A stretch of DNA of 36,942 nucleotides. It comes from Bacteroidales bacterium (GTDB taxonomy: Bacteria; Bacteroidota; Bacteroidia; Bacteroidales; JALTDM01). Shown here in pieces: positions 1-8,963 of the stretch. Under the pieces are notes generated by a model. It was not told the DNA's origin. It ran no database searches and worked only from the letters and a program-made list of their open reading frames with translations. Both the position numbers and the translations under genes were made by a program. How positions within the stretch are numbered: the first letter of the stretch is position 1; each line of letters begins with the position of its first letter. The stretch lies in contig JALTDM010000004.1 in NCBI GenBank assembly GCA_027074135.1, positions 1 through 36,942 on the forward strand, read 5' to 3'.

Positions 1-533
1 GAAACAAATAGTTGCATAACGGAAAGACCTGCAAAAAAATCATCTGTGTAAATATAACTTCCGATAGAGACATCGGGTTTCCAACTTCTGTCGGAATAGC
101 CTTGGTAAATAGATGGGTCTTCACTTTGATATAGAGTAACTTTATTGCCGTCTATCCCGTATTGCATAACAGATGCCATAAGTCCGAGAGAAAGTTTCAT
201 CTTTTTTGTAACCCTGAAATTGTAAGCATATCCTGCATTAAAAGAGAGTCTTCTTGTGGGTCCTGTTATGTCGTTCATTATATAACCGCCTAATCCCATG
301 TTTTCTTTGAAAGAACCATTGTATGATATAAACTGGGTAATTGGAGCACCTTCAAATCCAAGCCATTGACTTCTATGGTGTAATACTATACGATCGCTTG
401 TTTTTGTCCCGAGTGCAGCAGGATTAAAAATTATATCATCAAGTTGGTATTGACTCAATTGTGGTAGTTGTTGTGCTTTTATGGCCGTAAATGCAAAAAT
501 TATCAATATGAATATGTAAATTTTTCTCTTCAT
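1..533 (-). CDS. PorP/SprF-family type IX secretion outer-membrane protein, partial (C-terminus beyond window)
   Basis: The frame runs open from an ATG at 533 off the window edge, giving about 177 residues. It starts with a signal peptide (MKRKIYIFILIIFAFTAIKA) followed by QQLPQLSQYQ. It then shows features characteristic of PorP/SprF proteins: an early 'NPAALGT' segment, 'HRSQWLGFEGAP', and alternating beta-strand-like stretches such as 'MGLGGYIMND' and 'RRLSFNAGYAYNF'. Family members are outer-membrane barrels that help T9SS substrates with type B C-terminal domains reach and stay on the surface. It lies 9 nt behind the stop codon of a type B substrate gene, the usual genomic pairing, so I infer it serves that adhesin. 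The family call is firm; a specific porP or sprF name is not justified because paralogues are numerous. Confidence 0.9.
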   Translation of the reverse strand, partial: MKRKIYIFILIIFAFTAIKAQQLPQLSQYQLDDIIFNPAALGTKTSDRIVLHHRSQWLGFEGAPITQFISYNGSFKENMGLGGYIMNDITGPTRRLSFNAGYAYNFRVTKKMKLSLGLMASVMQYGIDGNKVTLYQSEDPSIYQGYSDRSWKPDVSIGSYIYTDDFFAGLSVMQLFV

Positions 534-542
534 ACCAAGAAT

Positions 543-3299
543 TTATCTTATTATGGTTATATGTCCTTTCAAAACATCCGAACCGTCTCCCAAATCTAAA
601 ATGTAATAGTAAGTGGCTGCAGGCAAATCATTTCCATAATATTTCCCATCCCATTCATTATTGTATCCGTGCTTTTCATAAACTTTCATCCCGTCGCGAT
701 TGTAAATTTGAACAAAGTTGTCAGGGTAATTTTCAATGCCTTCAATATGCCAAGTATCATTTATGCCGTCTCCGTTTGGTGTAAATGTGTTGTAAATAAC
801 AAGGTTTTGAGACTCTTTGCTTATAACTGTTATTGTAATTGTGTCGGAAGCACTGCATCCGTGTATGTCCGTAACTATTACTGTATATGTAATAGTATAT
901 GCAGGTGTTGCCACAGGATTTGGGATAGTATTATTACTTAAAAATGTTTCCGGTTGCCATAAAAATGACGGTGAAGTGGCATTTGTAGTGGCGTTAAGTT
1001 GTATTGACTGTCCTGATGTTATTGTTGTATCTTCACCCGCGTAAATATTAGGTAACGGGAATACAGTAACGGTTACGGAATCAACATCTTGACACTGTCC
1101 GTTACTCACAGTTACATAGTAGGTTGTAGTAAAAGAAGGTGAAGCTACAGGATCGGGTATTGTCGGATTACTCAATGAACCAACTGGTTGCCACGAATAA
1201 GAATTACCTCCCGAAGCATTTAATTGTACAGTTTGCCCAGCACATATAGCTACATCTTGTCCCGCATCAGCAACCGGAGTTTGCTGTACAGTTACTGTAA
1301 CGCTGTCACTGGCAGTACAGCCGTTATCATTTGTTACCGTAACGATATAGGTTGTTGATGTAACAGGTGAAACTGTTATTGTTTGAGAGGCATCTCCCGT
1401 GCTCCATAAAAATGTACCGTTCCCTGTTGCCGACAAAGTAGTACTATCACCGGAACAGATTTCCACATCATCTCCGGCATCAACAGTTGGTGAGGGTAAT
1501 ATATAAACTGTTACCGATGCTGTATCGGAACAAGCACTATTTGAAACTGTAACGGTAAATGTAGTTGTGCTTGTTGGGGTAGCAATCGGATTTTGTATAT
1601 CCGGATTTGAAAGTAATGAAGAAGGCTCCCAATGATAACTTGTTCCGCCAGAAGCCGAAAGTTGTACGGATTCTCCTTGGCAAATTGTTGTGTCACTTGA
1701 TACTGTTGCGACAGGTGGCGGAAGAACATTTATCGTAACCGAATCATAAGCACTGCAGCCGCTCACTGATGTTACTGTAACATAATAAATAGTGTTAGTG
1801 TCAGGAGTTACGGTTATTGTAGAAGTTGTGTCGCCTGTATTCCATAAAAGACTGCCTTGTCCTGTAGCAGTTAGGAGTGCAGAATCACCGACGCAAATAT
1901 TTTGATCTTGCCCTGCATCTACTATTGGTGCAGGTGAGATATATACGGTAAAACTGTCTGTCATTGAGCAAGCTGTATCGCTAATAGTAACATAATAAGT
2001 TGTAGTTGATAGAGGATTTACTGAAATTGTACTCGTTGTATCACCAGTACTCCAAACAAAATCTGCTGTTGTAGTTACTGTAATGTTTGCAGTGTCTCCG
2101 GCACAAATTACCGAATCTCCGGTAAGTGTATAGTCAATTATATGTTCTGAAACTTTTATGTTATCGGTTGCACTACAAGAATTCAATGTGACAGTTACAG
2201 AATACACCCCTGCGGAATCAACTTGTATCGTTTGTGTAGTTTCTCCGGTATTCCAAAGGTATGAATTGTAGCCGCTGCCGGCATTAAGTGTTAAGAAACT
2301 TCCTGAACAGAATGCAGTATCGTCTCCTAACTCAACAATTGGTGCAGAAACTGTTAAAATAAATGGTTCATAATTAAAATTACTTATGCTTGGAGTTTTA
2401 ATTTTGTTAAAAGGGCTACCCGTTTGTAAAACTGTTGAATCAATTTCAGCCCAATGATTTATTTGCCAATTGGCTAAGCCGTCCCAGTATCCGTCTGCGG
2501 ACTGGTCATAAAAGAAAGTTAGTTGTGCACTCGTATTGCCTGAATCTCTTTTTATCAAATGATAAAAATCCGGTTCAGCTCCACAAAGTGTTGAATCTAT
2601 TAATGATCTGTCAAATCCGTCATTGTTAGCATCATGATTGATAAAACTTACAGAAAAAATGTTTGGATTACTATTATCCGGTTTAATAAATATTGGTCTG
2701 TACCTCGTTTGATTTACAGAAGAACCTACAGGGAAATTATATTCTGCATTTTGGTTTGTTTTACGTGTAAGGTATCCGTTATTTAAAGTGCTTACAAAAC
2801 CACTTGTTCTGTGAATAGCAGATGTATCGGTGTTATTGACTCTAATAACAAATGAGTCTGCTGCAAGCTCCAAAGATGTGAGGTTCAAGATATTATCCAC
2901 AAAAGCATTTATCTGCAAATGTTTTATTCCCGTACCTTGAAGTGTGAGATTATAAAAAGTTGTTTGTGAACTTCCACCGATGTTTTGGTCACTTCCGGTT
3001 AAGAAAACCGTAGATGTATCGTGTATAAACAGAGCATTATTTATCCAATTACCCGAAAGCATATAATAACCATTTCCCCTTACCGAATCATTGTTTGTAA
3101 AGTTGCCGTTAAGGTATAGATTCCCGTTGTTAATCAATTGCCCTGATGAGTTCTCGGCATTGCCGTTAACTGAGACAAGGGCACCTTGTGACAAAAAAAC
3201 AGTGTTACCGTTATTATAAAAAACCGATTGTCCCCATAATTTGGCAGGGAATGTTGTGATAATGACAAACAAAATATAAAACGGTATAACCTTTTTCAT
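543..3299 (-). CDS. Secreted Ig-like repeat adhesin with T9SS type B sorting domain
   Basis: A 918-residue protein starting at ATG 3299. Residues 1-24 form a signal peptide ending KLWG before QSVFYNNG. Residues 25 to about 315 are a beta-rich region of short 'NNGNLYLNGNF'-like strands, unassigned. From about 321 to 830 there are seven tandem Ig/PKD-like modules of 65-80 residues, each with 'C.G....L.A.G...Y.W..G' and 'TTYYVTVT' elements. From about 831 the ending 'TFTPNGDGINDTW ... IYNRDGMKVYE ... WDGKYYG ... GHITIIR' is the gliding-motility-associated type B C-terminal domain, which in this family directs T9SS export and surface attachment. It is the middle gene of a three-gene operon (3 nt from the gene before, 9 nt from the porP/sprF-like gene after). 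Its ligand is unknown. Confidence 0.93.
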   Translation of the reverse strand: MKKVIPFYILFVIITTFPAKLWGQSVFYNNGNTVFLSQGALVSVNGNAENSSGQLINNGNLYLNGNFTNNDSVRGNGYYMLSGNWINNALFIHDTSTVFLTGSDQNIGGSSQTTFYNLTLQGTGIKHLQINAFVDNILNLTSLELAADSFVIRVNNTDTSAIHRTSGFVSTLNNGYLTRKTNQNAEYNFPVGSSVNQTRYRPIFIKPDNSNPNIFSVSFINHDANNDGFDRSLIDSTLCGAEPDFYHLIKRDSGNTSAQLTFFYDQSADGYWDGLANWQINHWAEIDSTVLQTGSPFNKIKTPSISNFNYEPFILTVSAPIVELGDDTAFCSGSFLTLNAGSGYNSYLWNTGETTQTIQVDSAGVYSVTVTLNSCSATDNIKVSEHIIDYTLTGDSVICAGDTANITVTTTADFVWSTGDTTSTISVNPLSTTTYYVTISDTACSMTDSFTVYISPAPIVDAGQDQNICVGDSALLTATGQGSLLWNTGDTTSTITVTPDTNTIYYVTVTSVSGCSAYDSVTINVLPPPVATVSSDTTICQGESVQLSASGGTSYHWEPSSLLSNPDIQNPIATPTSTTTFTVTVSNSACSDTASVTVYILPSPTVDAGDDVEICSGDSTTLSATGNGTFLWSTGDASQTITVSPVTSTTYIVTVTNDNGCTASDSVTVTVQQTPVADAGQDVAICAGQTVQLNASGGNSYSWQPVGSLSNPTIPDPVASPSFTTTYYVTVSNGQCQDVDSVTVTVFPLPNIYAGEDTTITSGQSIQLNATTNATSPSFLWQPETFLSNNTIPNPVATPAYTITYTVIVTDIHGCSASDTITITVISKESQNLVIYNTFTPNGDGINDTWHIEGIENYPDNFVQIYNRDGMKVYEKHGYNNEWDGKYYGNDLPAATYYYILDLGDGSDVLKGHITIIR
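810..2340 (-). repeat. Seven tandem Ig-like modules within the T9SS adhesin
   Basis: About 1.5 kb of coding sequence is built of modules of roughly 195-240 bp. Each encodes a conserved 'C.G....L.A' start, a central 'W..G' or 'WQP/WEP' and a 'TTYYVTV...C...DSVTV' end. Two sub-types are interspersed, a short 'LWNTGDTTSTI' type and a longer 'W.P...LSNP.I.NPVA.P' type, suggesting duplication of paired units. Conservation is mainly at protein level; the DNA copies have diverged. Confidence 0.8.
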
Positions 3300-3302
3300 T
3301 GT

Positions 3303-4967
3303 TTACTTGTTCTTGTGGAATTTTTTACCGTTTACCGATTCAGGCTTTTTCATTAAATTTTGTTTAGCGTCGAGTACTTTTAATGGCTTTTTATACAGAA
3401 TGGATTTTTCTTTTGGTTGTCCCCATACTTCGGGATGGACATATTTACCTTTGTATTTACCTGTTTTTTTAGGTTGGGTTTCCCTTAATTCAGGATGTGC
3501 TTGCAGGTATTTATCATTTCTTTCGGCATATACCACCCAGTCTATTTCTTGTTCCGGATTCCCTCCTGCAATTATGAATTTTCCGTTTTGAATTTTTTGT
3601 TTAATATAAATATTTGGTGCAGGTGAACCAACAGGAGTAAGGTTGTAAGAAAAGTTTTTGTTTATCTTCATAAAATAATCGGGAAGAGTAACTACGGCTT
3701 CACCGTTTTGATCAAGTGTTGCCGTGCCCCTGTAAACATTCAAAACTTCATTGGATTCAATGGAGAAATGGACCAAAAATTTGTGTTCAGGGTCGTTCGG
3801 ATTATCTATCCTGAAATTTTTTGTGCCACCTGCATAAAAATTGCCACCAACATCCAAATTTTGAGCAATACCACCATCATCAAAAGAATAAACACCGTAA
3901 CTCAAATTTAAATTTGTGCTTTGACCTGCCACGCCTGTAACTCCAACACCTGCGACACCGACACCCGGATCGGAAGAAGCACTGTTTGAGCCCCAAACAC
4001 CATAGCCATCAGTATAAGAACTTTCGCCAACCACACCATTTACACCTACTCCCCAAACTCCATGCCCGCCGTCAGTACGAGCATTTACACCTTTTACTCC
4101 TGCAGGTCCGTCACTTGTTTGCCCCCATACACCGATAGAACCGTCACCTGTTACACCGCTACCTTCTCCCGAACCTTGTGAGTGGTAATTTTCACCCCAA
4201 ATACCAACACCACCGCTATAATTAGTTTCTCCTACCAAACCGTTGAACCCTTGTCCCCAAACTCCTGCACCACCGTTTGTTCTGTTATTTATACCGAAAA
4301 CACCTGCCGGACCTGATGAGTTTTGGTCATACACACTTCCATATACGCCTACACCTTGATTAGTGCCGTCATAATAACCTGCTACGGCAGAAGTGTATGC
4401 ATTAGTACTGTTTGTTGATGCTTCTATTGTATTGTAAGGATTTGCAGAATTTGTGTTTTCTGCATATATACTTCCGCCAATGCCGGAGTTTACCACATGT
4501 ATTCCTGTACTCGGATTGGAAGATGTACCATTAGCTGCGGTTACCAGTAAAGCTTCCATATTGGATGCCGAAGTTGTCATATCAATTTCCACGGCGCCGT
4601 TATCTGCCGTAATAGTCCTTCCAGCTCCCGGACCTCCAAAATTATAAGCATCATCCAGGGTACCTCCTCCGGTGTTAGAACCTGCTCCTACTTGTACCCA
4701 TTCTGTTCCGTCCCAGTACCAAAAACCATGAGGTTCGGTACCGTTAGCATTATAAATTAATAAACCCGTAGCCGGGTTTGTAACAGGAGCGGGTGTTGTA
4801 TGGTCATTTAATGTCACTCTTGGAATTAAAAGACCTTTGTTAGCAGATGTTATATCAAGAATAGCAGAAGAATCCGGTGTTGTGGTTCCAATACCTACAT
4901 TATTTTGTGCTTGTAATTTTGAAAAAAACAACAAACAAAGAACAACTAATGGTATAATTTTTCTCAT
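3303..4967 (-). CDS. Secreted fibre-like repeat protein with 'VGIGTTTP' N-terminal module
   Basis: 554 residues from ATG 4967, with a signal peptide ending KLQA before QNNVGIGT. Residues about 22-95 match a module common on Bacteroidota secreted proteins: 'NNVGIGTTTPDSSAILDI', 'GLLIPRVTL', 'PATGLLIYNANG', 'FWYWDGTEWV'. Residues about 130-370 are glycine-rich repeats of the type GVWGQ/GVVGE/GVFGI, as in tail-fibre and beta-roll proteins. Residues about 385-500 form a compact end module ('KNFRIDNPNDPEHKFLVH', 'VTLPDYFMKINKNFSYNLTPVG'), followed by a lysine-rich tail. I see no T9SS sorting domain. It is the first gene of the operon with the type B adhesin and PorP/SprF protein, so it may form a surface fibre or be a partner of that adhesin; this is inference. 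Confidence 0.8.
   Translation of the reverse strand: MRKIIPLVVLCLLFFSKLQAQNNVGIGTTTPDSSAILDITSANKGLLIPRVTLNDHTTPAPVTNPATGLLIYNANGTEPHGFWYWDGTEWVQVGAGSNTGGGTLDDAYNFGGPGAGRTITADNGAVEIDMTTSASNMEALLVTAANGTSSNPSTGIHVVNSGIGGSIYAENTNSANPYNTIEASTNSTNAYTSAVAGYYDGTNQGVGVYGSVYDQNSSGPAGVFGINNRTNGGAGVWGQGFNGLVGETNYSGGVGIWGENYHSQGSGEGSGVTGDGSIGVWGQTSDGPAGVKGVNARTDGGHGVWGVGVNGVVGESSYTDGYGVWGSNSASSDPGVGVAGVGVTGVAGQSTNLNLSYGVYSFDDGGIAQNLDVGGNFYAGGTKNFRIDNPNDPEHKFLVHFSIESNEVLNVYRGTATLDQNGEAVVTLPDYFMKINKNFSYNLTPVGSPAPNIYIKQKIQNGKFIIAGGNPEQEIDWVVYAERNDKYLQAHPELRETQPKKTGKYKGKYVHPEVWGQPKEKSILYKKPLKVLDAKQNLMKKPESVNGKKFHKNK
3988..4316 (-). repeat. Duplicated ~42-residue unit inside the fibre-like protein
   Basis: Two neighbouring stretches, about 4188-4316 and 3988-4112, encode closely similar segments. 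Both begin GPAGV, continue with (N/A)RT(N/D)GG.GVWG, then G.NG(L/V)VGE, and end with G(I/V)WG plus E/S and N. The match indicates recent internal duplication within the glycine-rich region. Confidence 0.7.
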
Positions 4968-5047
4968 AACAGATTTTATTTTTCACCGTAATAAAGTTAC
5001 AATTTTTTATTTGAAGCATGAAAATTGAGTTTAAAAAATTATATTTT

Positions 5048-7870
5048 TTAACTCAAAAGCCTTTTTAGGTATCTTCCTGTTACTGATTTCGGATTAAATG
5101 CAACATCTTCGGGAGTGCCTTCTGCAACAAGTTTGCCACCGTGTATACCGCCACCGGGACCTAAATCAATTACCCAGTCTGCGGATTTTATTATATCAAG
5201 GTTGTGTTCGATTACTATTATGGTATTGCCTTGGTCAACAATGTAGTTTATGACTTTCAGAAGGATTTTTATGTCTTCGAAATGCAACCCTGTGGTTGGT
5301 TCATCAAGTATGTAGAGGGTTTTTCCGGTAGCTTTTTTAGAGAGTTCGGCAGCAAGTTTTACCCGTTGAGCTTCTCCACCAGAAAGGGTAAGCGAAGATT
5401 GTCCCAATTGTAAGTAGCCCAGCCCCACATTTTGAAGAACTTTGAGTTTGTTGTAAACGGGAGGAATGTTTTCAAATACTTTGAGGGCTTTGTTTACGGT
5501 CATGTTTAGCACATCGTTTATGTTGTAGCCGTGGTAAGTAACTTTAAGTGTTTCGTCATTATATCTTTTGCCGCGACATACCGGACAGGTTACATAAACA
5601 TCGGGCAAAAAGTTCATTTCAATAGTCTTGGTGCCGGTACCCTTGCACTCTTCGCACCTGCCGCCTTTTACATTGAATGAAAAGCGGTTTGGCTTGAAAC
5701 CTCGGATTTTGGCTTCGGGAAGTGATGCGAATAAATTGCGTATGTCTGTAAAAACGCCAATGTATGTTGCGGGATTTGACCTTGGTGAGTGTCCTATAGG
5801 GGATTGGTCGACATTTATTACTTTGTTTATGTGCTCAAGACCTTCGATTTTGTCATATTCAAGAGGGAATGCCCGAGATTTGTAAAGGTGTTTCTTAAGT
5901 GCTGGATATAATGTTTCATTGATAAGTGATGATTTACCACTGCCGCTTACACCTGTAACTGCAATAAATTTTCCGAGTGGAATGCTTACATCTATATTTT
6001 TCAAGTTGTGACCTTTGGCACCAATTATTTTTATTTCTTTCCCGTTGCCTTGTCTCCGTTGATTAGGCACAGTAATTTTTTTCTTTCCATTTAAATATTG
6101 GGCGGTAACGGTATTTGTTTTCAAAAAATCTTTTGTAGGTAACGCTGCAAGAATTTCGCCGCCGTGCTTGCCTGCACCCGGACCAATGTCTATGATGTAG
6201 TCTGCATTTCGCATTATTTCTTCATCATGTTCCACAACGATAATAGTATTTTTCAGGTCACGCAGACTTTTCAGTGAGTTTATTAGTCTTTCGTTGTCTT
6301 GTTGGTGAAGTCCGATGCTTGGCTCGTCAAAAATGTATAGGACATTTACAAGTTGTGAGCCTATTTGTGTTGCAAGCCTGATGCGTTGGCTTTCACCGCC
6401 CGATAGAGAGTATGAGGGACGGTTTAGAGACAAATAACCGAGACCGACATCGAGTAGGAATTTTATCCGCTTCTTAATTTCTTTCAAGGTATCTCTTGCT
6501 ATTTTTTGTTCGGCGGGAGATAATTTATCAGGTAGTTTTTCTGTCCATTCATAAAGTTTTTCCAAATCCATATTTGCAATATCCACAATAGATTTGCTGT
6601 CTATCTTGAAATGTAAACTTTCCTTTTTTAGCCTGCTTCCATTACACACCGGACAGGTTTTCTTTACAAAGAATTCTTCAATGAAAAGTTTTTTGCGGCT
6701 GCCGGAATATTTGTCTAGATTGTTTTCTATGTATGGAATTACACCGTCAAATGATAAGTAGTATGATGATATGCCGATTGGTGTGTTTGTTAGTTTAACT
6801 GGTTCGGGAGAGCCGTAAAGAATGATGTCTATTGCTTCTCTGGGAATGTCTTTTACAGGGGTATCGAGCGTAAAGCCGTATTTTTTCCCAATAGCTTCAA
6901 TTTGCAAGAATATAAGTGAATTTGAAAACCTACCGAGCGGTTTTATGGCACCTTTTCTTATGGATAGGTTTTTGTCGGGAATAATTTTGTCTAAATCGGC
7001 TTCTATCACATAACCTATGCCGTGGCACTTGGGACAAGAGCCTTGCGGTGAATTGAACGAAAAACTGTAAGGTGCAGGCTCATCGTATGAAATGCCTGTA
7101 TCGGGGCAAACATATTTTTTGCTGAAGTATTCACCGTCTTTTTGTCCGTCTTCCACAACCATCAAAGTGTCTTTGCCTTGTTTCAGTGCGGTTTTTATTG
7201 ATTCTTTTATCCTTTTTCCGTTCTCTTCTTTTATCCTGATTTTGTCTATTACTAACTCAATAAAGTGTGTTTTGTAACGGTCAACTTGGAAATTCCTCGA
7301 TATTTCTTTTATCTCACCGTCTACACGGGCATATAGGTGTCCGCTTGACAGAAAGCGGGAGAATAATTCTTTATAGTGTCCTTTACGTCCACGAACATAA
7401 GGTGCAAGTATGAAAACTTTTTTGCCACTGTATTTTTTCAGTATTAAGTTGAAAATATCATCATCTATGTATCTTATCATTTCTTTGCCTGTGGCATATG
7501 AATAAGCCCTACCGATACGTGCATAGAGAAGGCGGAAAAAGTCGTAAATTTCGGTAATGGTGCCGACTGTGGATCGGGGATTTTTGGATATTGTTTTTTG
7601 TTCTATGGCAATAACGGGGCTTAATCCTTCGATGATATCTACATCCGGTCTTTTATAAGAGCCGAGAAAGTTGCGAGCATAAGCCGAAAATGTTTCTATA
7701 TAGCGGCGTTGTCCTTCGGCATTTATTGTATCAAAAGCCAATGAAGATTTACCGCTGCCGCTAACTCCTGTTATTACGGTAAATTTATGGTGTGGTATTT
7801 TTACATTTATGTTTTTGAGGTTGTGTTCCCTTGCTCCAATTATCTTAATATAAGACTGTTTTTGTTTCAT
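5048..7870 (-). CDS. uvrA: UvrABC excinuclease subunit A
   Basis: 940 residues, full length for UvrA, starting at ATG 7870. It is the damage-sensing ATPase of nucleotide excision repair: UvrA dimers find distorted DNA and load UvrB. Two ABC modules are complete: Walker A GVSGSGKSS near residue 35 and again near 640, signature motifs SLSGGESQRIRLA and TLSGGEAQRVKLA, and Walker B segments FDEPSIGLH and LDEPTTGLH. Zinc-binding cysteines are present in CPKCHG, CPVCNG and the late CEECKG...CPVCRG finger. It begins 1 nt after the stop of the lytic transglycosylase gene and so is probably the last gene of that operon. No SOS box was recognised. Confidence 0.97.
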   Translation of the reverse strand: MKQKQSYIKIIGAREHNLKNINVKIPHHKFTVITGVSGSGKSSLAFDTINAEGQRRYIETFSAYARNFLGSYKRPDVDIIEGLSPVIAIEQKTISKNPRSTVGTITEIYDFFRLLYARIGRAYSYATGKEMIRYIDDDIFNLILKKYSGKKVFILAPYVRGRKGHYKELFSRFLSSGHLYARVDGEIKEISRNFQVDRYKTHFIELVIDKIRIKEENGKRIKESIKTALKQGKDTLMVVEDGQKDGEYFSKKYVCPDTGISYDEPAPYSFSFNSPQGSCPKCHGIGYVIEADLDKIIPDKNLSIRKGAIKPLGRFSNSLIFLQIEAIGKKYGFTLDTPVKDIPREAIDIILYGSPEPVKLTNTPIGISSYYLSFDGVIPYIENNLDKYSGSRKKLFIEEFFVKKTCPVCNGSRLKKESLHFKIDSKSIVDIANMDLEKLYEWTEKLPDKLSPAEQKIARDTLKEIKKRIKFLLDVGLGYLSLNRPSYSLSGGESQRIRLATQIGSQLVNVLYIFDEPSIGLHQQDNERLINSLKSLRDLKNTIIVVEHDEEIMRNADYIIDIGPGAGKHGGEILAALPTKDFLKTNTVTAQYLNGKKKITVPNQRRQGNGKEIKIIGAKGHNLKNIDVSIPLGKFIAVTGVSGSGKSSLINETLYPALKKHLYKSRAFPLEYDKIEGLEHINKVINVDQSPIGHSPRSNPATYIGVFTDIRNLFASLPEAKIRGFKPNRFSFNVKGGRCEECKGTGTKTIEMNFLPDVYVTCPVCRGKRYNDETLKVTYHGYNINDVLNMTVNKALKVFENIPPVYNKLKVLQNVGLGYLQLGQSSLTLSGGEAQRVKLAAELSKKATGKTLYILDEPTTGLHFEDIKILLKVINYIVDQGNTIIVIEHNLDIIKSADWVIDLGPGGGIHGGKLVAEGTPEDVAFNPKSVTGRYLKRLLS

Positions 7871-7871
7871 A

Positions 7872-8963
7872 CTAGTTCATCAACAGGCTGTCTTTGGTTA
7901 ATGAAATAGAATCGGATGCAACAGTGTTTATTGCAGGGGCTGACGATGAAGATGTTGTTGTGTCGTTGTTATTGATTGAGGTTTGTTTTAAGTGCTTGTT
8001 TTCGGCGAAAAACATTCTGGTTTTTGGTATTTTTATTTCATATCCTATGCTGTCCGTAAAAATCAGTTTGTCAGAGATAAGCCAAGGATTTAAGTCTTTT
8101 AAAACCTTTAGATTGGTTCCCATTTGGTGGGCAAAAGCAGATAAATCTTGTATTGAAGAATCAACCTTTACTATTTTGTATGCAGGATAGTGGTATAAGT
8201 CTTTTTTACGAAAATGGAAGCCGAATTTTTCGGGATTTTCCAATATGTATTTAATTGCCAATACCCGGTAAACGTATCTTGCGGTTTCTTTATTCAGGTG
8301 GAGGTTGTAATAAGAAGTTTCGCCTTGTTTTTCCATAGATTTTTTTATAGCATTTATCCCTACATTATAAGCAGCAGCAGCGAGTGTCCAATTGTCAAAA
8401 GTTTTATAAGCATCTTTTAAGTATTTGCAAGCAGCTTCGGTTGATTTTTCAAGATTGTAGCGCTCGTCCACATACTTGTTTATGCGTAATCCGTATTTTT
8501 TTGCGGTTGATTCCAACATTTGCCAATATCCTTTTGCTCCTGCGGGTGACACTGCGTTTGTAAGACCGCTTTCGGCAAGTGCAAGGTATTTGAAATCATC
8601 CGGTACACCGTTTTTTTTCAAGATTTTTTCAATTATCGGGAAATATTTGTTTGCCCTTTTTATGAAAAGCATTGTTTGGGATTGCCAATAAGTATTTACT
8701 AAAAACTCTCGGTCAAGGCTTTCGAACACATCATAGTATTCAAGAGGCACCTTTTCTCCTGCAAAAATTAATTTGTCAGGCATAGGAACAGCATAAATAG
8801 AATAATTTTCTTTAAATTCTTTCTTAAATTCTTTATCGCTTGTGCTAAGGTCTGTTTTAGCAAAAACTATGTATTTCCAAACTATTCCTATCAAAAGGAT
8901 AATTATTACCGATAATGCAAATTTGAAAATAAATTCCAGGGAATTAAGCATTTTTGTTTTCAT
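7872..8963 (-). CDS. Membrane-anchored lytic murein transglycosylase (MltD-like)
   Basis: 363 residues from ATG 8963 (MKTKMLNSLEF). An upstream in-frame start at 9014 would lie deep inside the preceding gene; ATG 8951 is also possible. An N-terminal hydrophobic segment (FKFALSVIIILLIGIVW) anchors or exports the protein. The central domain is a family 1 SLT transglycosylase: 'LALAESGLTNAVSPAGAKGYWQM' supplies the catalytic Glu in AESG, and 'AAAAYNVG' is the later conserved element. The C-terminal part ('AYKIVKVDSS...LKVLKDLNPWL') resembles a LysM-type glycan-binding region. The enzyme should cleave the MurNAc-GlcNAc bond of peptidoglycan. The gene overlaps the WecA-like gene by 20 nt and lies 1 nt before uvrA. 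Confidence 0.88.
   Translation of the reverse strand: MKTKMLNSLEFIFKFALSVIIILLIGIVWKYIVFAKTDLSTSDKEFKKEFKENYSIYAVPMPDKLIFAGEKVPLEYYDVFESLDREFLVNTYWQSQTMLFIKRANKYFPIIEKILKKNGVPDDFKYLALAESGLTNAVSPAGAKGYWQMLESTAKKYGLRINKYVDERYNLEKSTEAACKYLKDAYKTFDNWTLAAAAYNVGINAIKKSMEKQGETSYYNLHLNKETARYVYRVLAIKYILENPEKFGFHFRKKDLYHYPAYKIVKVDSSIQDLSAFAHQMGTNLKVLKDLNPWLISDKLIFTDSIGYEIKIPKTRMFFAENKHLKQTSINNNDTTTSSSSAPAINTVASDSISLTKDSLLMN

Noticed and set aside
543..4967. Prophage tail region suggested by the tail-fibre-like repeats
   Set aside because: The neighbours are a T9SS adhesin and a PorP/SprF protein, and all carry signal peptides; no capsid, terminase or tail genes are present.
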